Positions 27,800 through 36,391 of a stretch of 64,000 nt of DNA are shown here, in pieces. The notes below the pieces were generated by a model that was not told the DNA's origin, made no database searches, and was given only the letters and a program-made list of their open reading frames with translations. Position numbers and translations under genes: made by a program. Source of the stretch: Streptomyces sp. P9-A2 (GTDB lineage Bacteria; Actinomycetota; Actinomycetes; Streptomycetales; Streptomycetaceae); the NCBI RefSeq assembly GCF_036634175.1, contig NZ_JAZIFX010000001.1:8060001-8124000 (forward strand), written 5' to 3'. The number at the start of each line of letters is the position of its first letter. Position 1 is the first letter of the stretch.

Positions 27800-27898
27800 C
27801 CGGTGGCGGCATGTCTACACTGCCCCGAAGACGACGGTCAAGGGTCCTCAGGGAAACCCTGACGCGGCAAGTGGCGACGGGAAGGCGGCCGGAAGCGA

Positions 27899-29107
27899 GT
27901 GGAGACGGTGGACAGCGCGCCGGGGCGGGGGCCCGTCACCGGGACGGCCGCGACCGGGGAGGACCCGGCCGACCCGGACCCCACAGGCGTGGGTTCGGCA
28001 GGCGTGGGCCCGGTGGGCACGGACCCGGCCGGCCAGGAACCGGCCGACGGCGCCGCGCCGAGCCCCCGTCCGAGGGGCGGCCGCCGCGCCAGGGCCTCCA
28101 TGGCGGACGTGGCCCGCCTCGCCGGCGTCTCCTCCCAGACCGTCTCCCGCGTCTCCAACGGCTACGCCGGGGTGAACGAGGAGACCCGCCGGCAGGTGCT
28201 GGCCGCGATGCAGGAGCTCGGCTACCGTCCCAACAGCGCGGCCCGCGCGCTCAAACGCGGCGAGTTCCGCACCATCGGCGTCATCACCTTCTCGCTGGCC
28301 ACGACCGGAAACGTGCGCACCCTCGAGGCGATCGCCACCTCCGCGGCGCACGAGGGCTACGCGGTGACCCTCCTGCCGGTCGCGATACCGACCCAGGACG
28401 AGGTGCGCGGCGCGTTCTCCCGCCTGGAGGAGCTCGCCGTCGATGCGGTGATCGTCATCATGGAGGTCCATCTGCTGGACGCTGCGACGATCCAACTGCC
28501 CCCGCACGTGCAGGTCGTGGTCGTCGACTCCGACGCCGGCGAGCACTACACGGTCGTCGACACCGACCAGGCCGGCGGCACCCGTACCGCCGTGCGCCAC
28601 CTGCTCGGCCTCGGCCACCGCACGGTGTGGCACCTGGCGGGGCCCGAGGGCTCCTTCGCCGCCCAGCGCCGCACCGACGCCTGGCGTGCCGCCCTCACCG
28701 ACGCCGGACGCGTCCCGCCGGAACTCGTCCGCGGTGACTGGTCCGCGGAGTCCGGCTACCGCGCGGGCCTCGAACTCGCCGCCCTCGACGAGTGCACCGC
28801 CGTCTTCGCGGCCAACGACCAGATGGCCCTCGGCCTGCTGCGTGCCTTCCACGAACGCGGCCGGCGCGTCCCCGAGGACGTCAGCGTCATCGGCTTCGAC
28901 GACATCCCCGAGGCATCCTCCTTCCTGCCCCCGCTGACCACCGTCCACCAGGACTTCGCCGAGGTGGGGCGGCGCTGTGTGGCGGCCGTCCTGAGCAAGA
29001 TGCGTCATGACGGCCCCGAGCGGGGGACCACCCTCGTCCCGACCCGCCTGGTACCGCGCGCCAGTACGGCACCGCCGCCGGCGACTCAGGCGCGGACGGG
29101 CGGCTGA
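27899..29107 (+). CDS. LacI-family repressor of the galactan operon
   Basis: 402 residues. The HTH begins only at about residue 67 (SMADVARLAGVSSQTVSRVSNG, split over the family signature), after an unusual ~60-residue Gly/Pro/Asp-rich N-terminal extension. The periplasmic-binding-fold effector domain follows: GVITFSLATTGNVRTLEAIA, VVVDSDAGEHYTVVDTDQ, IGFDDIPEASSFLPPLTTV. It is divergent from the ABC/GH operon and about 100 bp from two matching palindromes, so it is very likely their repressor, released by a galacto-oligosaccharide. The GTG at 27899 has GGAAG upstream, but a start nearer the HTH is possible. Confidence 0.93.
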   Translation: METVDSAPGRGPVTGTAATGEDPADPDPTGVGSAGVGPVGTDPAGQEPADGAAPSPRPRGGRRARASMADVARLAGVSSQTVSRVSNGYAGVNEETRRQVLAAMQELGYRPNSAARALKRGEFRTIGVITFSLATTGNVRTLEAIATSAAHEGYAVTLLPVAIPTQDEVRGAFSRLEELAVDAVIVIMEVHLLDAATIQLPPHVQVVVVDSDAGEHYTVVDTDQAGGTRTAVRHLLGLGHRTVWHLAGPEGSFAAQRRTDAWRAALTDAGRVPPELVRGDWSAESGYRAGLELAALDECTAVFAANDQMALGLLRAFHERGRRVPEDVSVIGFDDIPEASSFLPPLTTVHQDFAEVGRRCVAAVLSKMRHDGPERGTTLVPTRLVPRASTAPPPATQARTGG

Positions 29108-29208
29108 GTCGGCCCGGCCCGGCTCAACTCACCCTGTCCACAGGTGTGTCGATGTGCGAGACTCGTTGATCGCCAGCGCCGTGATCCGTCGTGGGAGGGA
29201 GTCCGTCA

Positions 29209-29600
29209 TGCCGGCCGGCAGGTCCAGCCCTCCGCAGATCGACACCAGCAGGGCGCGCCCCGCGCGGGTCTACTGGTACTGGCGGCGATGCTGCTCGCCG
29301 TCTCGATGACCTTCATCGACCGGACCATCGTCGCCATCGCGGCCCCCGACATCGTCCACGAACCGGGTCTTTCGACCCCCGGCATGCAGTGGACGGTCAA
29401 CGCCTGCCTGCTGGCGCCGGCGGCCTTCTTCGCCCTGGGAGGACGGCTCGCCGACCTGTACGGGCCGCGACGCGTGGTCCTGGCCGGAACGCTGGTGTTC
29501 GTGGTCTCGTCCGTCCTGTGCGGCTGCGTCCCCAGGGCGAGTTCGCGCAGACCTGGCTGATCGCCTTCCGCGCGACGCAGGGCCTGGGGGCGGCGCTGCT
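29209..29600 (+). pseudogene. MFS (EmrB/QacA-type) exporter fragment with two frameshifts
   Basis: The ATG at 29209 begins a short N-terminus (MPAGRSSPP...), and the frame shifts near 29265 to VLAAMLLAVSMTFIDRTIVA, the classic first helix and motif D1 region of 14-helix drug exporters. It continues through MQWTVNACLLAPAAFFALGG and RLADLYGPRRVVLAG, then loses one base after CGCVP near 29533 and reads on as GEFAQTWLIAFRATQGLGAAL. There it meets the GH5 reading frame. Only the first ~120 of some 480 residues remain, so it is non-functional. Confidence 0.85.
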
Positions 29601-30534
29601 CCTCCTCGCCACCGCCCCCGCGGCCCCCGCCACCCCCACCGGGCAGTCCGCCGCCCCCCGTACGGAGACAGTGAACTCCCAGGCCACCACGGCCGCGGCC
29701 GACTCTCCGGTCGCCGCCAACGGACAGCTCGAGGTCTGCGGCACCAAGCTCTGCAACGAGCACGGGAACCCGGTCCAGCTGCGCGGCATGAGCACGCACG
29801 GAACCCAGTGGTACGCACAGTGCCTGACCGACGGCTCGCTCGACGCCCTCGCCCACGACTGGCGGGCCGACGTCCTGCGCGTCTCCACCTATGTGCAGGA
29901 GGGCGGCTACGAGACCGACCCCGCCCGCTTCACCGACCTGACCGACTCCCTGATCCGGGAGGCGAGCGAACGCGGCCTGTACGTGATCGTCGACTGGCAC
30001 ATGCTCAGTCCCGGTGACCCGAACCTCAACCTCGAGAACGCGCGGCGGTTCTTCACCGAGACCGCCCACCGCAACCAGGGCCGGAACAACATCCTCTACG
30101 AGATCGCCAACGAGCCCAGCGGTGTGAGCTGGCCGGCGATCAAGGGCTACGCGGAGCAGATCATCCCGGTCCACGCCTCGAACGTCATGTACACGTTCCA
30201 CTTCTACGCCGCCTCGCACCGCGACGAGTACCTGGCGGCCCTCTCCCGCGCGGCCGACCGGATCCCCGTCTTCGTCACCGAGTTCGGCACCCAGAACTAC
30301 GCCGGGGAGGGCGCCGACGACTTCGAGATGTCCCAGCGGTATCTCGACCTGATGGCCGAGAAGAAGATCGGCTGGGTCAACTGGAACCTCTCCGACGACC
30401 ACCGCTCCGGTGCCGTCTTCACCACCGGCACCTGCGACAGCAACGGCCCCTGGGCCGGCACGGCGTCCCTGAAGCCCGCCGGAGTCTGGGTCCGCGACCG
30501 TGTCCGGACCCCGGACGGCTTCCCCGCCGCCTGA
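29601..30534 (+). pseudogene. GH5 glucanase (cellulase-like), 5' end replaced by MFS remnant
   Basis: A complete-looking GH5 catalytic domain: LEVCGTKLCNEHGNPVQLRG at its start, YVIVDWHMLSPGDP, acid/base Glu in EIANEPSG, YTFHFYAASH, nucleophile Glu in PVFVTEFGTQ and WVNWNLSDDH. Most similar to GH5_2 endoglucanases. The natural start and signal peptide are gone: the frame is continuous with the MFS scrap, joined at ...GLGAALL/LLATAPAAPATP, where the second part looks like the end of a normal signal sequence. No ATG/GTG with a ribosome site occurs near the junction, so expression and export are doubtful. If intact it would cut beta-1,4-glucan, suiting the xyloglucan genes next to it. Confidence 0.8.
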
Positions 30535-30539
30535 CCCGG

Positions 30540-30590
30540 CCGCTCGGCCCAACCGCTCGGCCCAACCGCTCGGCCCAACCGCTCGACCCG
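30540..30590. repeat. 13-bp tandem repeat, nearly four copies
   Basis: The unit CCGCTCGGCCCAA is repeated three times exactly and a fourth time in part (CCGCTCGACCC), starting 5 bp after the GH5 stop. It is non-coding and lies just before a terminator hairpin. Confidence 0.85.
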
Positions 30591-30614
30591 GCCCCGCGCC
30601 GGACCCGCCGTGCC

Positions 30615-30655
30615 CGTCCCGCCCGTCCGAGAACCTCTTCCGGGCGGGCGGGACG
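30615..30655. terminator. 11-bp hairpin between convergent genes
   Basis: CGTCCCGCCCG (30615-30625) pairs with 30645-30655. It lies between the GH5 remnant and the GH31 gene. Confidence 0.55.
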
Positions 30656-30693
30656 CCGACGGTCCTCCCGCAGGGCAGGGAGCCCGGCCCCCG

Positions 30694-32967
30694 TCACGCC
30701 AGCGGCACCGCCACCTCGCCCGCTCCCCGGGCCTGCGGCCCGCCCGCGACCCGCACCGTGAACGGCCGCTCGGTGCCCGACGCGGTGACCCGCAGGACGT
30801 CGCCGTCGCGCACGACCCGGAAGGACGCGGCCCGCGCGCCCGTAGTGTCGGGCACGGTGACCTCGGCCGCGTAGCGGGGTGAGGCGGGCGGGTGGACGAG
30901 CAGGACCGGCGCGTCCAGCCAGTCGCCGTCCGGCCGCGCGTCGTCGGAGGCCAGCGGCAGCACGGCACCCTCCCTGACGTACAGCGGGAGGCTGTCGTAG
31001 CCGTGCCGTTCGGTGCGCCAGCGCGGGCCGGTGACCGTCTCACCGCTGAGCAGGTGGGTCCAGGTGCCCTCCGGCAGGTAGACCTCCACCTCGCCGCCGG
31101 TGTCGAACACGGGGGCGACGAGCAGATCCGGGCCCAGCATGTACTGACGGTCCAGCTGCCGGCACGACGGGTCGTCCGGGAACTCCAGCACCATCGGCCG
31201 CATCATCGGCACCCCGGTGTCGTGGGCCTCGACGGCGGCCCCGTACAGGTAGGGCATCAGCCGGTGCTTGAGCAGGGTGAACCGCCGGGCGACGTCCACC
31301 GCCTCGTCGCCGAACTCCCACGGCACCCGGTACGACGTGGAACCGTGCAGCCGGCTGTGCGAGGACAGCAGGCCGAAGGCGAGCCAGCGCTTGAACACCG
31401 AGGGGTCCGGCGTGCCCTCGAAACCGCCGATGTCGTGGCTCCAGAAACCGAACCCGCTCAGCGACAGCGACAGACCGCCCCGCAGCGACTCGGCCATGGC
31501 CTCGAAGGACGACCAGCAGTCACCGCCCCAGTGCACCGGGTACTGCTGCCCGCCGGCGGTCGCGGACCGGGCGAAGAGGACGGCCTCGCCCTGTCCGCGT
31601 TCCTTCTCGAGCAGCTCGAACACCGTCCGGTTGTAGAGCTGCGTGTAGTAGTTGTGCATCCGCTCGGGGTCCGAGCCGTCGTGCCAGACCACGTCGGTGG
31701 GGATGCGCTCGCCGAAGTCCGTCTTGAAGCAGTCCACGCCCTGGTCGAGCAGGGGCTTCAGCTTCGACTGGAACCAGGCCCGCGCATCGGGGCTGGTGAA
31801 GTCGACCAGGCCCATGCCGGCCTGCCACAGGTCCCACTGCCACACGTCGCCGTCGGCCCGGCGCACCAGGTGTCCGAGAGCGGCGGCCTCGTCGAAGAGC
31901 GGCGACTTCTGCGCGATGTACGGGTTGATCCAGGCACTGATCCGCAGGCCCTTCTCCTTGAGCCGGGCCAGCATGCCGTCCGGGTCCGGGAAGACGTCGG
32001 GATCCCACTGGAAGTCGCACCACTGGTACTCGCGCATCCAGAAGCAGTCGAAGTGGAACACCGTGAGAGGGATGCCGCGTTCGGCCATGCCGTCCACGAA
32101 CGACGTCACCGTCTCCTCGTCGTACGACGTGGTGAACGAGGTGCTGAGCCACAGGCCGAACGACCAGGCCGGCGGCAGGGCGGGACGGCCGGTGAGGGCC
32201 GTGTAACGGGTCAGGACGTCCTTCGGGGTGGGGCCGGCGACGACGTAGTACTCCAGCGACTGGTCCTCGACGCTGAACTGCACCTGGCCGACCGACTCCG
32301 AGCCGACCTCGAAGGACACCGCACCGGGGTGGTTGACGAAGACGCCGTAACCGCGGGACGACAGGTAGAACGGGATGTTCTTGTAGGACTGCTCACTGCT
32401 GGTGCCGCCGTCGGCCTGCCAGACGTCGACCGTCTGGCCGTTCTTGACGAACGGGGTGAAGCGCTCGCCGAGGCCGTAGACCTGTTCCCCGACACCCAGT
32501 GCCAGCCGGGTCAGCATGTGGTGCCGCTCCCCGTGGCCGGTGGTGGCGAAGGCGGTGTTCCTGGCGTCCGAACGGGTCAGCTCGCGCCCGTCGGCGTCGT
32601 GGAAGGTGAGCGCGAAGGGGCCGGACCCGTCGAGGCGGAGCGTCAGCGGGCCGCTGGTCAGCTCGGTGACCGGGCCGTCCTGGCGTACGGTCCCGGCGCC
32701 GTCGGCGTCGCCGCCCAAGGCGAAGTCGGGCCCCGGCCGCCGCTTGCCCGCGTGGTGGGTGACGCGGACGCCGATCACGCCCTCGGCGGGGGAGAAGCAC
32801 TCGACCGTGACGAGCGGCGCGTTGAGGGTGTCGCCCCTCCGTGCCACCTTCCGTACGGAGGCGTAGGTGGTGAAGCGCTTCGATTCCGGGCGCACCTCGC
32901 GCACCTCGGTGGCGTACGAGATCTGGACACCGTCGCGGATGCGCCAGAAGCCGTCGGTGAACTTCAT
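30694..32967 (-). CDS. yicI: GH31 alpha-xylosidase
   Basis: 757 residues, no signal peptide, so intracellular. YicI-type features: MKFTDGFWRIRDGV at the N-terminus, GLGERFTPFVKNGQTVDVWQ, FHFDCFWMREYQWCDFQWD, nucleophile Asp in CFKTDFGERIPTD, and the acid/base region SATAGGQQYPVHWGGDC. These match alpha-xylosidases more than alpha-glucosidases of the family. It would remove alpha-xylose from the non-reducing end of xyloglucan oligosaccharides such as isoprimeverose. ATG with GAGGAAG upstream. It is divergent from an ABC transporter and GH1 beta-glucosidase that suit the same substrate. Confidence 0.93.
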   Translation of the reverse strand: MKFTDGFWRIRDGVQISYATEVREVRPESKRFTTYASVRKVARRGDTLNAPLVTVECFSPAEGVIGVRVTHHAGKRRPGPDFALGGDADGAGTVRQDGPVTELTSGPLTLRLDGSGPFALTFHDADGRELTRSDARNTAFATTGHGERHHMLTRLALGVGEQVYGLGERFTPFVKNGQTVDVWQADGGTSSEQSYKNIPFYLSSRGYGVFVNHPGAVSFEVGSESVGQVQFSVEDQSLEYYVVAGPTPKDVLTRYTALTGRPALPPAWSFGLWLSTSFTTSYDEETVTSFVDGMAERGIPLTVFHFDCFWMREYQWCDFQWDPDVFPDPDGMLARLKEKGLRISAWINPYIAQKSPLFDEAAALGHLVRRADGDVWQWDLWQAGMGLVDFTSPDARAWFQSKLKPLLDQGVDCFKTDFGERIPTDVVWHDGSDPERMHNYYTQLYNRTVFELLEKERGQGEAVLFARSATAGGQQYPVHWGGDCWSSFEAMAESLRGGLSLSLSGFGFWSHDIGGFEGTPDPSVFKRWLAFGLLSSHSRLHGSTSYRVPWEFGDEAVDVARRFTLLKHRLMPYLYGAAVEAHDTGVPMMRPMVLEFPDDPSCRQLDRQYMLGPDLLVAPVFDTGGEVEVYLPEGTWTHLLSGETVTGPRWRTERHGYDSLPLYVREGAVLPLASDDARPDGDWLDAPVLLVHPPASPRYAAEVTVPDTTGARAASFRVVRDGDVLRVTASGTERPFTVRVAGGPQARGAGEVAVPLA
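32868..32883. promoter_or_regulatory. possible LacI-type operator inside the GH31 5' coding end
   Basis: TGGTGAAGCGCTTCGA with palindromic core GAAGCGCTTC, about 85 bp inside the gene. The same 16 bases occur on the other strand at 33185-33200 upstream of the binding-protein gene, so a shared regulator with looping is conceivable. The sequence is also explained by the codons for SKRFTT. Confidence 0.4.
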
Positions 32968-33286
32968 GTTCTTCCTCGATGGGGGAGAGGGCGATGGCGA
33001 GAGGAAAGCGGTATTTGACCAGGAACTATGGCAGGTTCAAGGGTTTCTGTCACGCCCTGGTGCGGGGAGATCGCCCTGTCGGAGGGCTAGCGCGAACAGC
33101 GCTCGCTGACGTATTAGTAATCAGGCCAAACAAATTACATCCGACCTCAGAGCCGAGTTTCCCACGAGCAGGGTCGACTCATCGTCGAAGCGCTTCACCA
33201 GCTCGGATCCACCCTCGGCCGCACCCCTCCCACGAGCCGCCCGGCCCGGCGGAACGCCGAGCCGGGCCCACCCAAGGGCACCCACC
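32968..33286. other. divergent promoter region of the GH31 and ABC-GH1 units
   Basis: About 320 bases, with a stretch clearly less GC-rich than the rest (33105-33145), where promoters are likely. It contains one GAAGCGCTTC operator candidate. No regulator gene is in this region. Confidence 0.55.
33185..33200. promoter_or_regulatory. LacI-type operator candidate upstream of the binding-protein gene
   Basis: TCGAAGCGCTTCACCA, core palindrome GAAGCGCTTC, 87 bp upstream of the start. It is the exact reverse complement of the 16-base site at 32868-32883. LacI-family operators in actinobacteria often have this kind of CG-centred core. Confidence 0.55.
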
Positions 33287-34561
33287 GTGACAGCACATCC
33301 TCCGGTCGCCGCACAGCGTGGTCGGCGCCGTCCACGCAGAGCCGTCACGTCCTTCGCAGCCGTCGCCGCCCTGGTCGCCGGGGCGGCGCTCACCGGCTGC
33401 GCACAGCAACGGGACAGTGACGTGTACACCGTGATGAACTCCTCGACCGACGAGTCCTACCACCGCTGGGACGCCGAGGCGATGGCCCGCTGCGGCACGC
33501 AGCTCGGCATCCGCATCGAGCAGCAGAGCGTCCCCGCCGCGCAGGTGATGACGAAGGCACTGCGCATGGCCTCGTCGAAGTCACTGCCGGACATCGTGCA
33601 GTTCGACGCCTCCGAGATGCCGACCTTCGCCGAGGCGGGCGGACTCGTCGACCTGCGCACCCTGGGCCTCGAAACCGACGAGATCCCCCAGGGCATCGTG
33701 GAGTTCGGCTCCTACCGGGGCACGTACTACGGCGCGGCCCGCTCCGTGAACACCCTCGCCCTCTTCTACAACAAGGACACCCTGGACCGGGCCGGCCTCA
33801 AGGTCCCCGCCACCTGGGACGAACTGCGCGACACGGCGAAACAGCTCACCGAGGGCAAGCGCTACGGCCTGGCGCTCAGCGCGGGCGGCGCGGAGGACGG
33901 CGTCTTCCAGTTCACGCCCTTCATGTGGTCCAACGGCGGCGACGAGACCGAACTGGACAGCCCGCAGGTCGTCGAGGCGCTCGACTACTGGAAGGCGCTG
34001 CTCCAGGACGGCTCGCTGTCCAGGTCCACCGTCAACTGGACCCAGGCCGACGTCAACGACCAGTTCATGGCCGGCAACGCCGCCATGATGATCAACGGCC
34101 CGTGGCAGGTCGAGACCCTCGACACCGACGAGTCCCTGCACTGGGGCATCGCCCAGATCCCCGTCCCGCAGGCCGGCGACGCCTCGGTGGGACCGCTCGG
34201 CGGCGCGGTGCTCACCGTGCCGGAAACCGGTGACGAGGACCGCCAGAGGACGGCCGGCCGCATCGTCGCCTGCCTCGCCGGCGAGAAGGAACAGCTCACC
34301 TACGCCCTGAACAGCTGGATGGTGCCGGCCCACGAGAAGGCCGCCGCCGTCTGGCGCGACCGCGTGCCCGAACTCGACGCGCTGGCCGACCAGGTCGCCG
34401 AGGCCCGCTCCCGCACCGGCAGACTCGGCGCCGGCTGGCCCTCCGTGTCCCTCGCGCTGCAGAGCGCCTTCCAGTCCGCCCTGACCGGTCAGTCCAGCGA
34501 GGCCGCCCTGAAGCGCGCCCAGCAGCGGGCCACGAGCGGGAACCGAGGTACGCGCCCATGA
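33287..34561 (+). CDS. sugar ABC transporter substrate-binding lipoprotein
   Basis: 424 residues. Lipobox AALTGCAQQ at about residue 38 after an Arg-rich n-region; then VYTVMNSSTDESYHRWDAEA, LPDIVQFDASEMPTFAEAG, TLALFYNKDTLDRAGLKVP and MAGNAAMMINGPWQVE as in family-1 binding proteins. First gene of a plus-strand operon ATGA-coupled to two permeases and a beta-glucosidase. The bound sugar is probably a beta-glucan or xyloglucan oligosaccharide. GTG start; the ribosome site is weak. Confidence 0.93.
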   Translation: MTAHPPVAAQRGRRRPRRAVTSFAAVAALVAGAALTGCAQQRDSDVYTVMNSSTDESYHRWDAEAMARCGTQLGIRIEQQSVPAAQVMTKALRMASSKSLPDIVQFDASEMPTFAEAGGLVDLRTLGLETDEIPQGIVEFGSYRGTYYGAARSVNTLALFYNKDTLDRAGLKVPATWDELRDTAKQLTEGKRYGLALSAGGAEDGVFQFTPFMWSNGGDETELDSPQVVEALDYWKALLQDGSLSRSTVNWTQADVNDQFMAGNAAMMINGPWQVETLDTDESLHWGIAQIPVPQAGDASVGPLGGAVLTVPETGDEDRQRTAGRIVACLAGEKEQLTYALNSWMVPAHEKAAAVWRDRVPELDALADQVAEARSRTGRLGAGWPSVSLALQSAFQSALTGQSSEAALKRAQQRATSGNRGTRP

Positions 34562-35511
34562 CCACGCCCACCGCCACCGCCGCGGCCTCCACGAAGGCAC
34601 CCGAGAAGGCCGCCGCCCCGGACCCGGCCCGGCTGCGCCGCCGGCGCCGGCTCACCCAGTGGGGCTTCGTCGCCCCCGCCGTCGTCTTCATGCTGCTGTT
34701 CTTCGGCTACCCGCTCGTCCGCAACGTCGTGATGAGCTTCCAGCACTACACACCGAAGACGTTCTTCACCGGCCAGGCACCCTTCAACGGCACCGACAAC
34801 TGGTCGGCCGTCCTCCAGGACGCCCTCTTCGGCAAGGCGCTGTGGCACACCCTCGTCTTCACCGCGGGCTCCCTGCTCGGCCAGTTCTGTATCGGGCTCG
34901 CGCTCGCCGTCTTCTTCAGCCGCAGGTTCCCCCTGAACGGCGTCCTGCGCTCCCTGATCCTGCTGCCCTGGCTGGTGCCCATGGTGGTGTCCGGCATCGT
35001 CTGGCGCCGCATCCTCGACCAGGACACCGGCGTACTCAACACCTTCCTGGGCGCCATCGGCCTCAGCGGCGACACCCCGTGGCTGACCAGCCCCGGCATG
35101 GCCCTGCTGTCGGTGATCCTGGTCAACATCTGGATCGGCATCCCGTTCAACATGGTCATCCTGTACGGCGGCCTCCAGGAGATCCCGAGAGAGCTCCACG
35201 AGGCGGCCTCCCTGGACGGCGCCTCGGCCTGGCGCGCCTTCCGCTCCGTCACCCTGCCCATGCTGAGACCGGTGATCACGGTCGTCCTCGTCCTCGGCTT
35301 CATGTCGACGGTGAAGATCCTCGACCTCATCCTCGCCCTCACCGACGGCGGCCCCGCCGACGCCACCCAGACCCTGGGCACGCTCACCTACCAGAACTCC
35401 TTCGTCCAGCTCGACTTCGGAGCGGGCGCGGTCGTCGGCAACGTCCTCATCCTCATCTCCGCGGCGTTCGCCGTGTTCTACCTGCGGGCCAACCGCACCG
35501 ACGGGAAGTGA
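34558..35511 (+). CDS. carbohydrate ABC permease, MalF type
   Basis: 317 residues. Helices begin near WGFVAPAVVFMLLFFGYP; the EAA loop is ELHEAASLDGASAWRAFRSVTLP. The ATG overlaps the preceding stop by 4 bp (ATGA). Membrane partner of the next gene. Confidence 0.94.
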   Translation: MTTPTATAAASTKAPEKAAAPDPARLRRRRRLTQWGFVAPAVVFMLLFFGYPLVRNVVMSFQHYTPKTFFTGQAPFNGTDNWSAVLQDALFGKALWHTLVFTAGSLLGQFCIGLALAVFFSRRFPLNGVLRSLILLPWLVPMVVSGIVWRRILDQDTGVLNTFLGAIGLSGDTPWLTSPGMALLSVILVNIWIGIPFNMVILYGGLQEIPRELHEAASLDGASAWRAFRSVTLPMLRPVITVVLVLGFMSTVKILDLILALTDGGPADATQTLGTLTYQNSFVQLDFGAGAVVGNVLILISAAFAVFYLRANRTDGK

Positions 35512-35516
35512 CCGAC

Positions 35517-36359
35517 ATGGCCGCTCACACACCCGCCCCCGCCGCACCACGCGCACGGGGGCGCCGCCTGGGCTCCACCGTGGCGGGCCTGCTCGTCCTG
35601 GGCGTCGTGCTCTTCCCGCTCTACTGGATGCTCAACACGGCACTCCAGCCCGAGTCCGGACTGCTCCAGGTCGATCCGGTCCCCGGCAGCCTGGACCTGT
35701 CCGGATTCTCGAAGGCCATCAGCGACCAGGGCGGAAACCTGCTCACCTCGCTGGTCGTCTCCCTCGGCGCCGTCGCCATCTGCCTCGCCGTCTCCGCCCC
35801 CGCCGCCTACGGGCTGGCCCGCTTCGGACTGCGCGGCACCCGCACCATCGTGTTCGGCACCCTCATCACCCAGATGGTGCCCGGCATCGTCATCGCCAAC
35901 GCGCTCTACAACTCCTACGTCGACCTCGGCCTGGTCAACTCCCACTTCGGCCTGATGCTCGCGGACGCCTCGCTCGGCATCCCCTTCTCCATCGTGCTGA
36001 TGCGCGCCTTCATGGTGTCCATCCCGGGCGAGGTCGTCGAGGCCGCGCAGATCGACGGCGCCGGCCCGGTGCGCACCTTCGTCCGCGTGGTGCTGCCGAT
36101 GAGCCGCAACGCCCTGATCACCTCGGGCCTGTTCGCCTTCCTGTTCTCGTGGAGCGACTTCATGTTCGCGCTCACCCTGAACACCACCGACGACGTCAAA
36201 CCGATCACCCTGGGCATCTACCAGTACATCGGCGCCCACGTCGGCGACTGGGGCGCGGTGATGGCCGCGTCCGTCCTCTCCGCCGTGCCCGCGGCGATCC
36301 TGCTCGTCCTCGCCCAGAAGTACATCGCCGCCGGTATCACCGGAGGCTCCGTCAAGTGA
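35517..36359 (+). CDS. carbohydrate ABC permease, MalG type
   Basis: 280 residues, ATG at 35517, 5 bp after the previous stop. VAGLLVLGVVLFPLYWMLNT opens the membrane part; the EAA loop is EVVEAAQIDGAGPVRTFVRVVLP; it ends in AAGITGGSVK, usual for the class. No ATPase gene is present in the operon. Confidence 0.94.
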   Translation: MAAHTPAPAAPRARGRRLGSTVAGLLVLGVVLFPLYWMLNTALQPESGLLQVDPVPGSLDLSGFSKAISDQGGNLLTSLVVSLGAVAICLAVSAPAAYGLARFGLRGTRTIVFGTLITQMVPGIVIANALYNSYVDLGLVNSHFGLMLADASLGIPFSIVLMRAFMVSIPGEVVEAAQIDGAGPVRTFVRVVLPMSRNALITSGLFAFLFSWSDFMFALTLNTTDDVKPITLGIYQYIGAHVGDWGAVMAASVLSAVPAAILLVLAQKYIAAGITGGSVK

Positions 36360-36391
36360 TCGCACCACGCCCCGAGGAGGGCCCCCAGCAC

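Noticed and set aside
30892..33018. Plus-strand frame of 708 codons opposite the alpha-xylosidase
   Set aside because: Antisense to a clear GH31 gene with all catalytic motifs.
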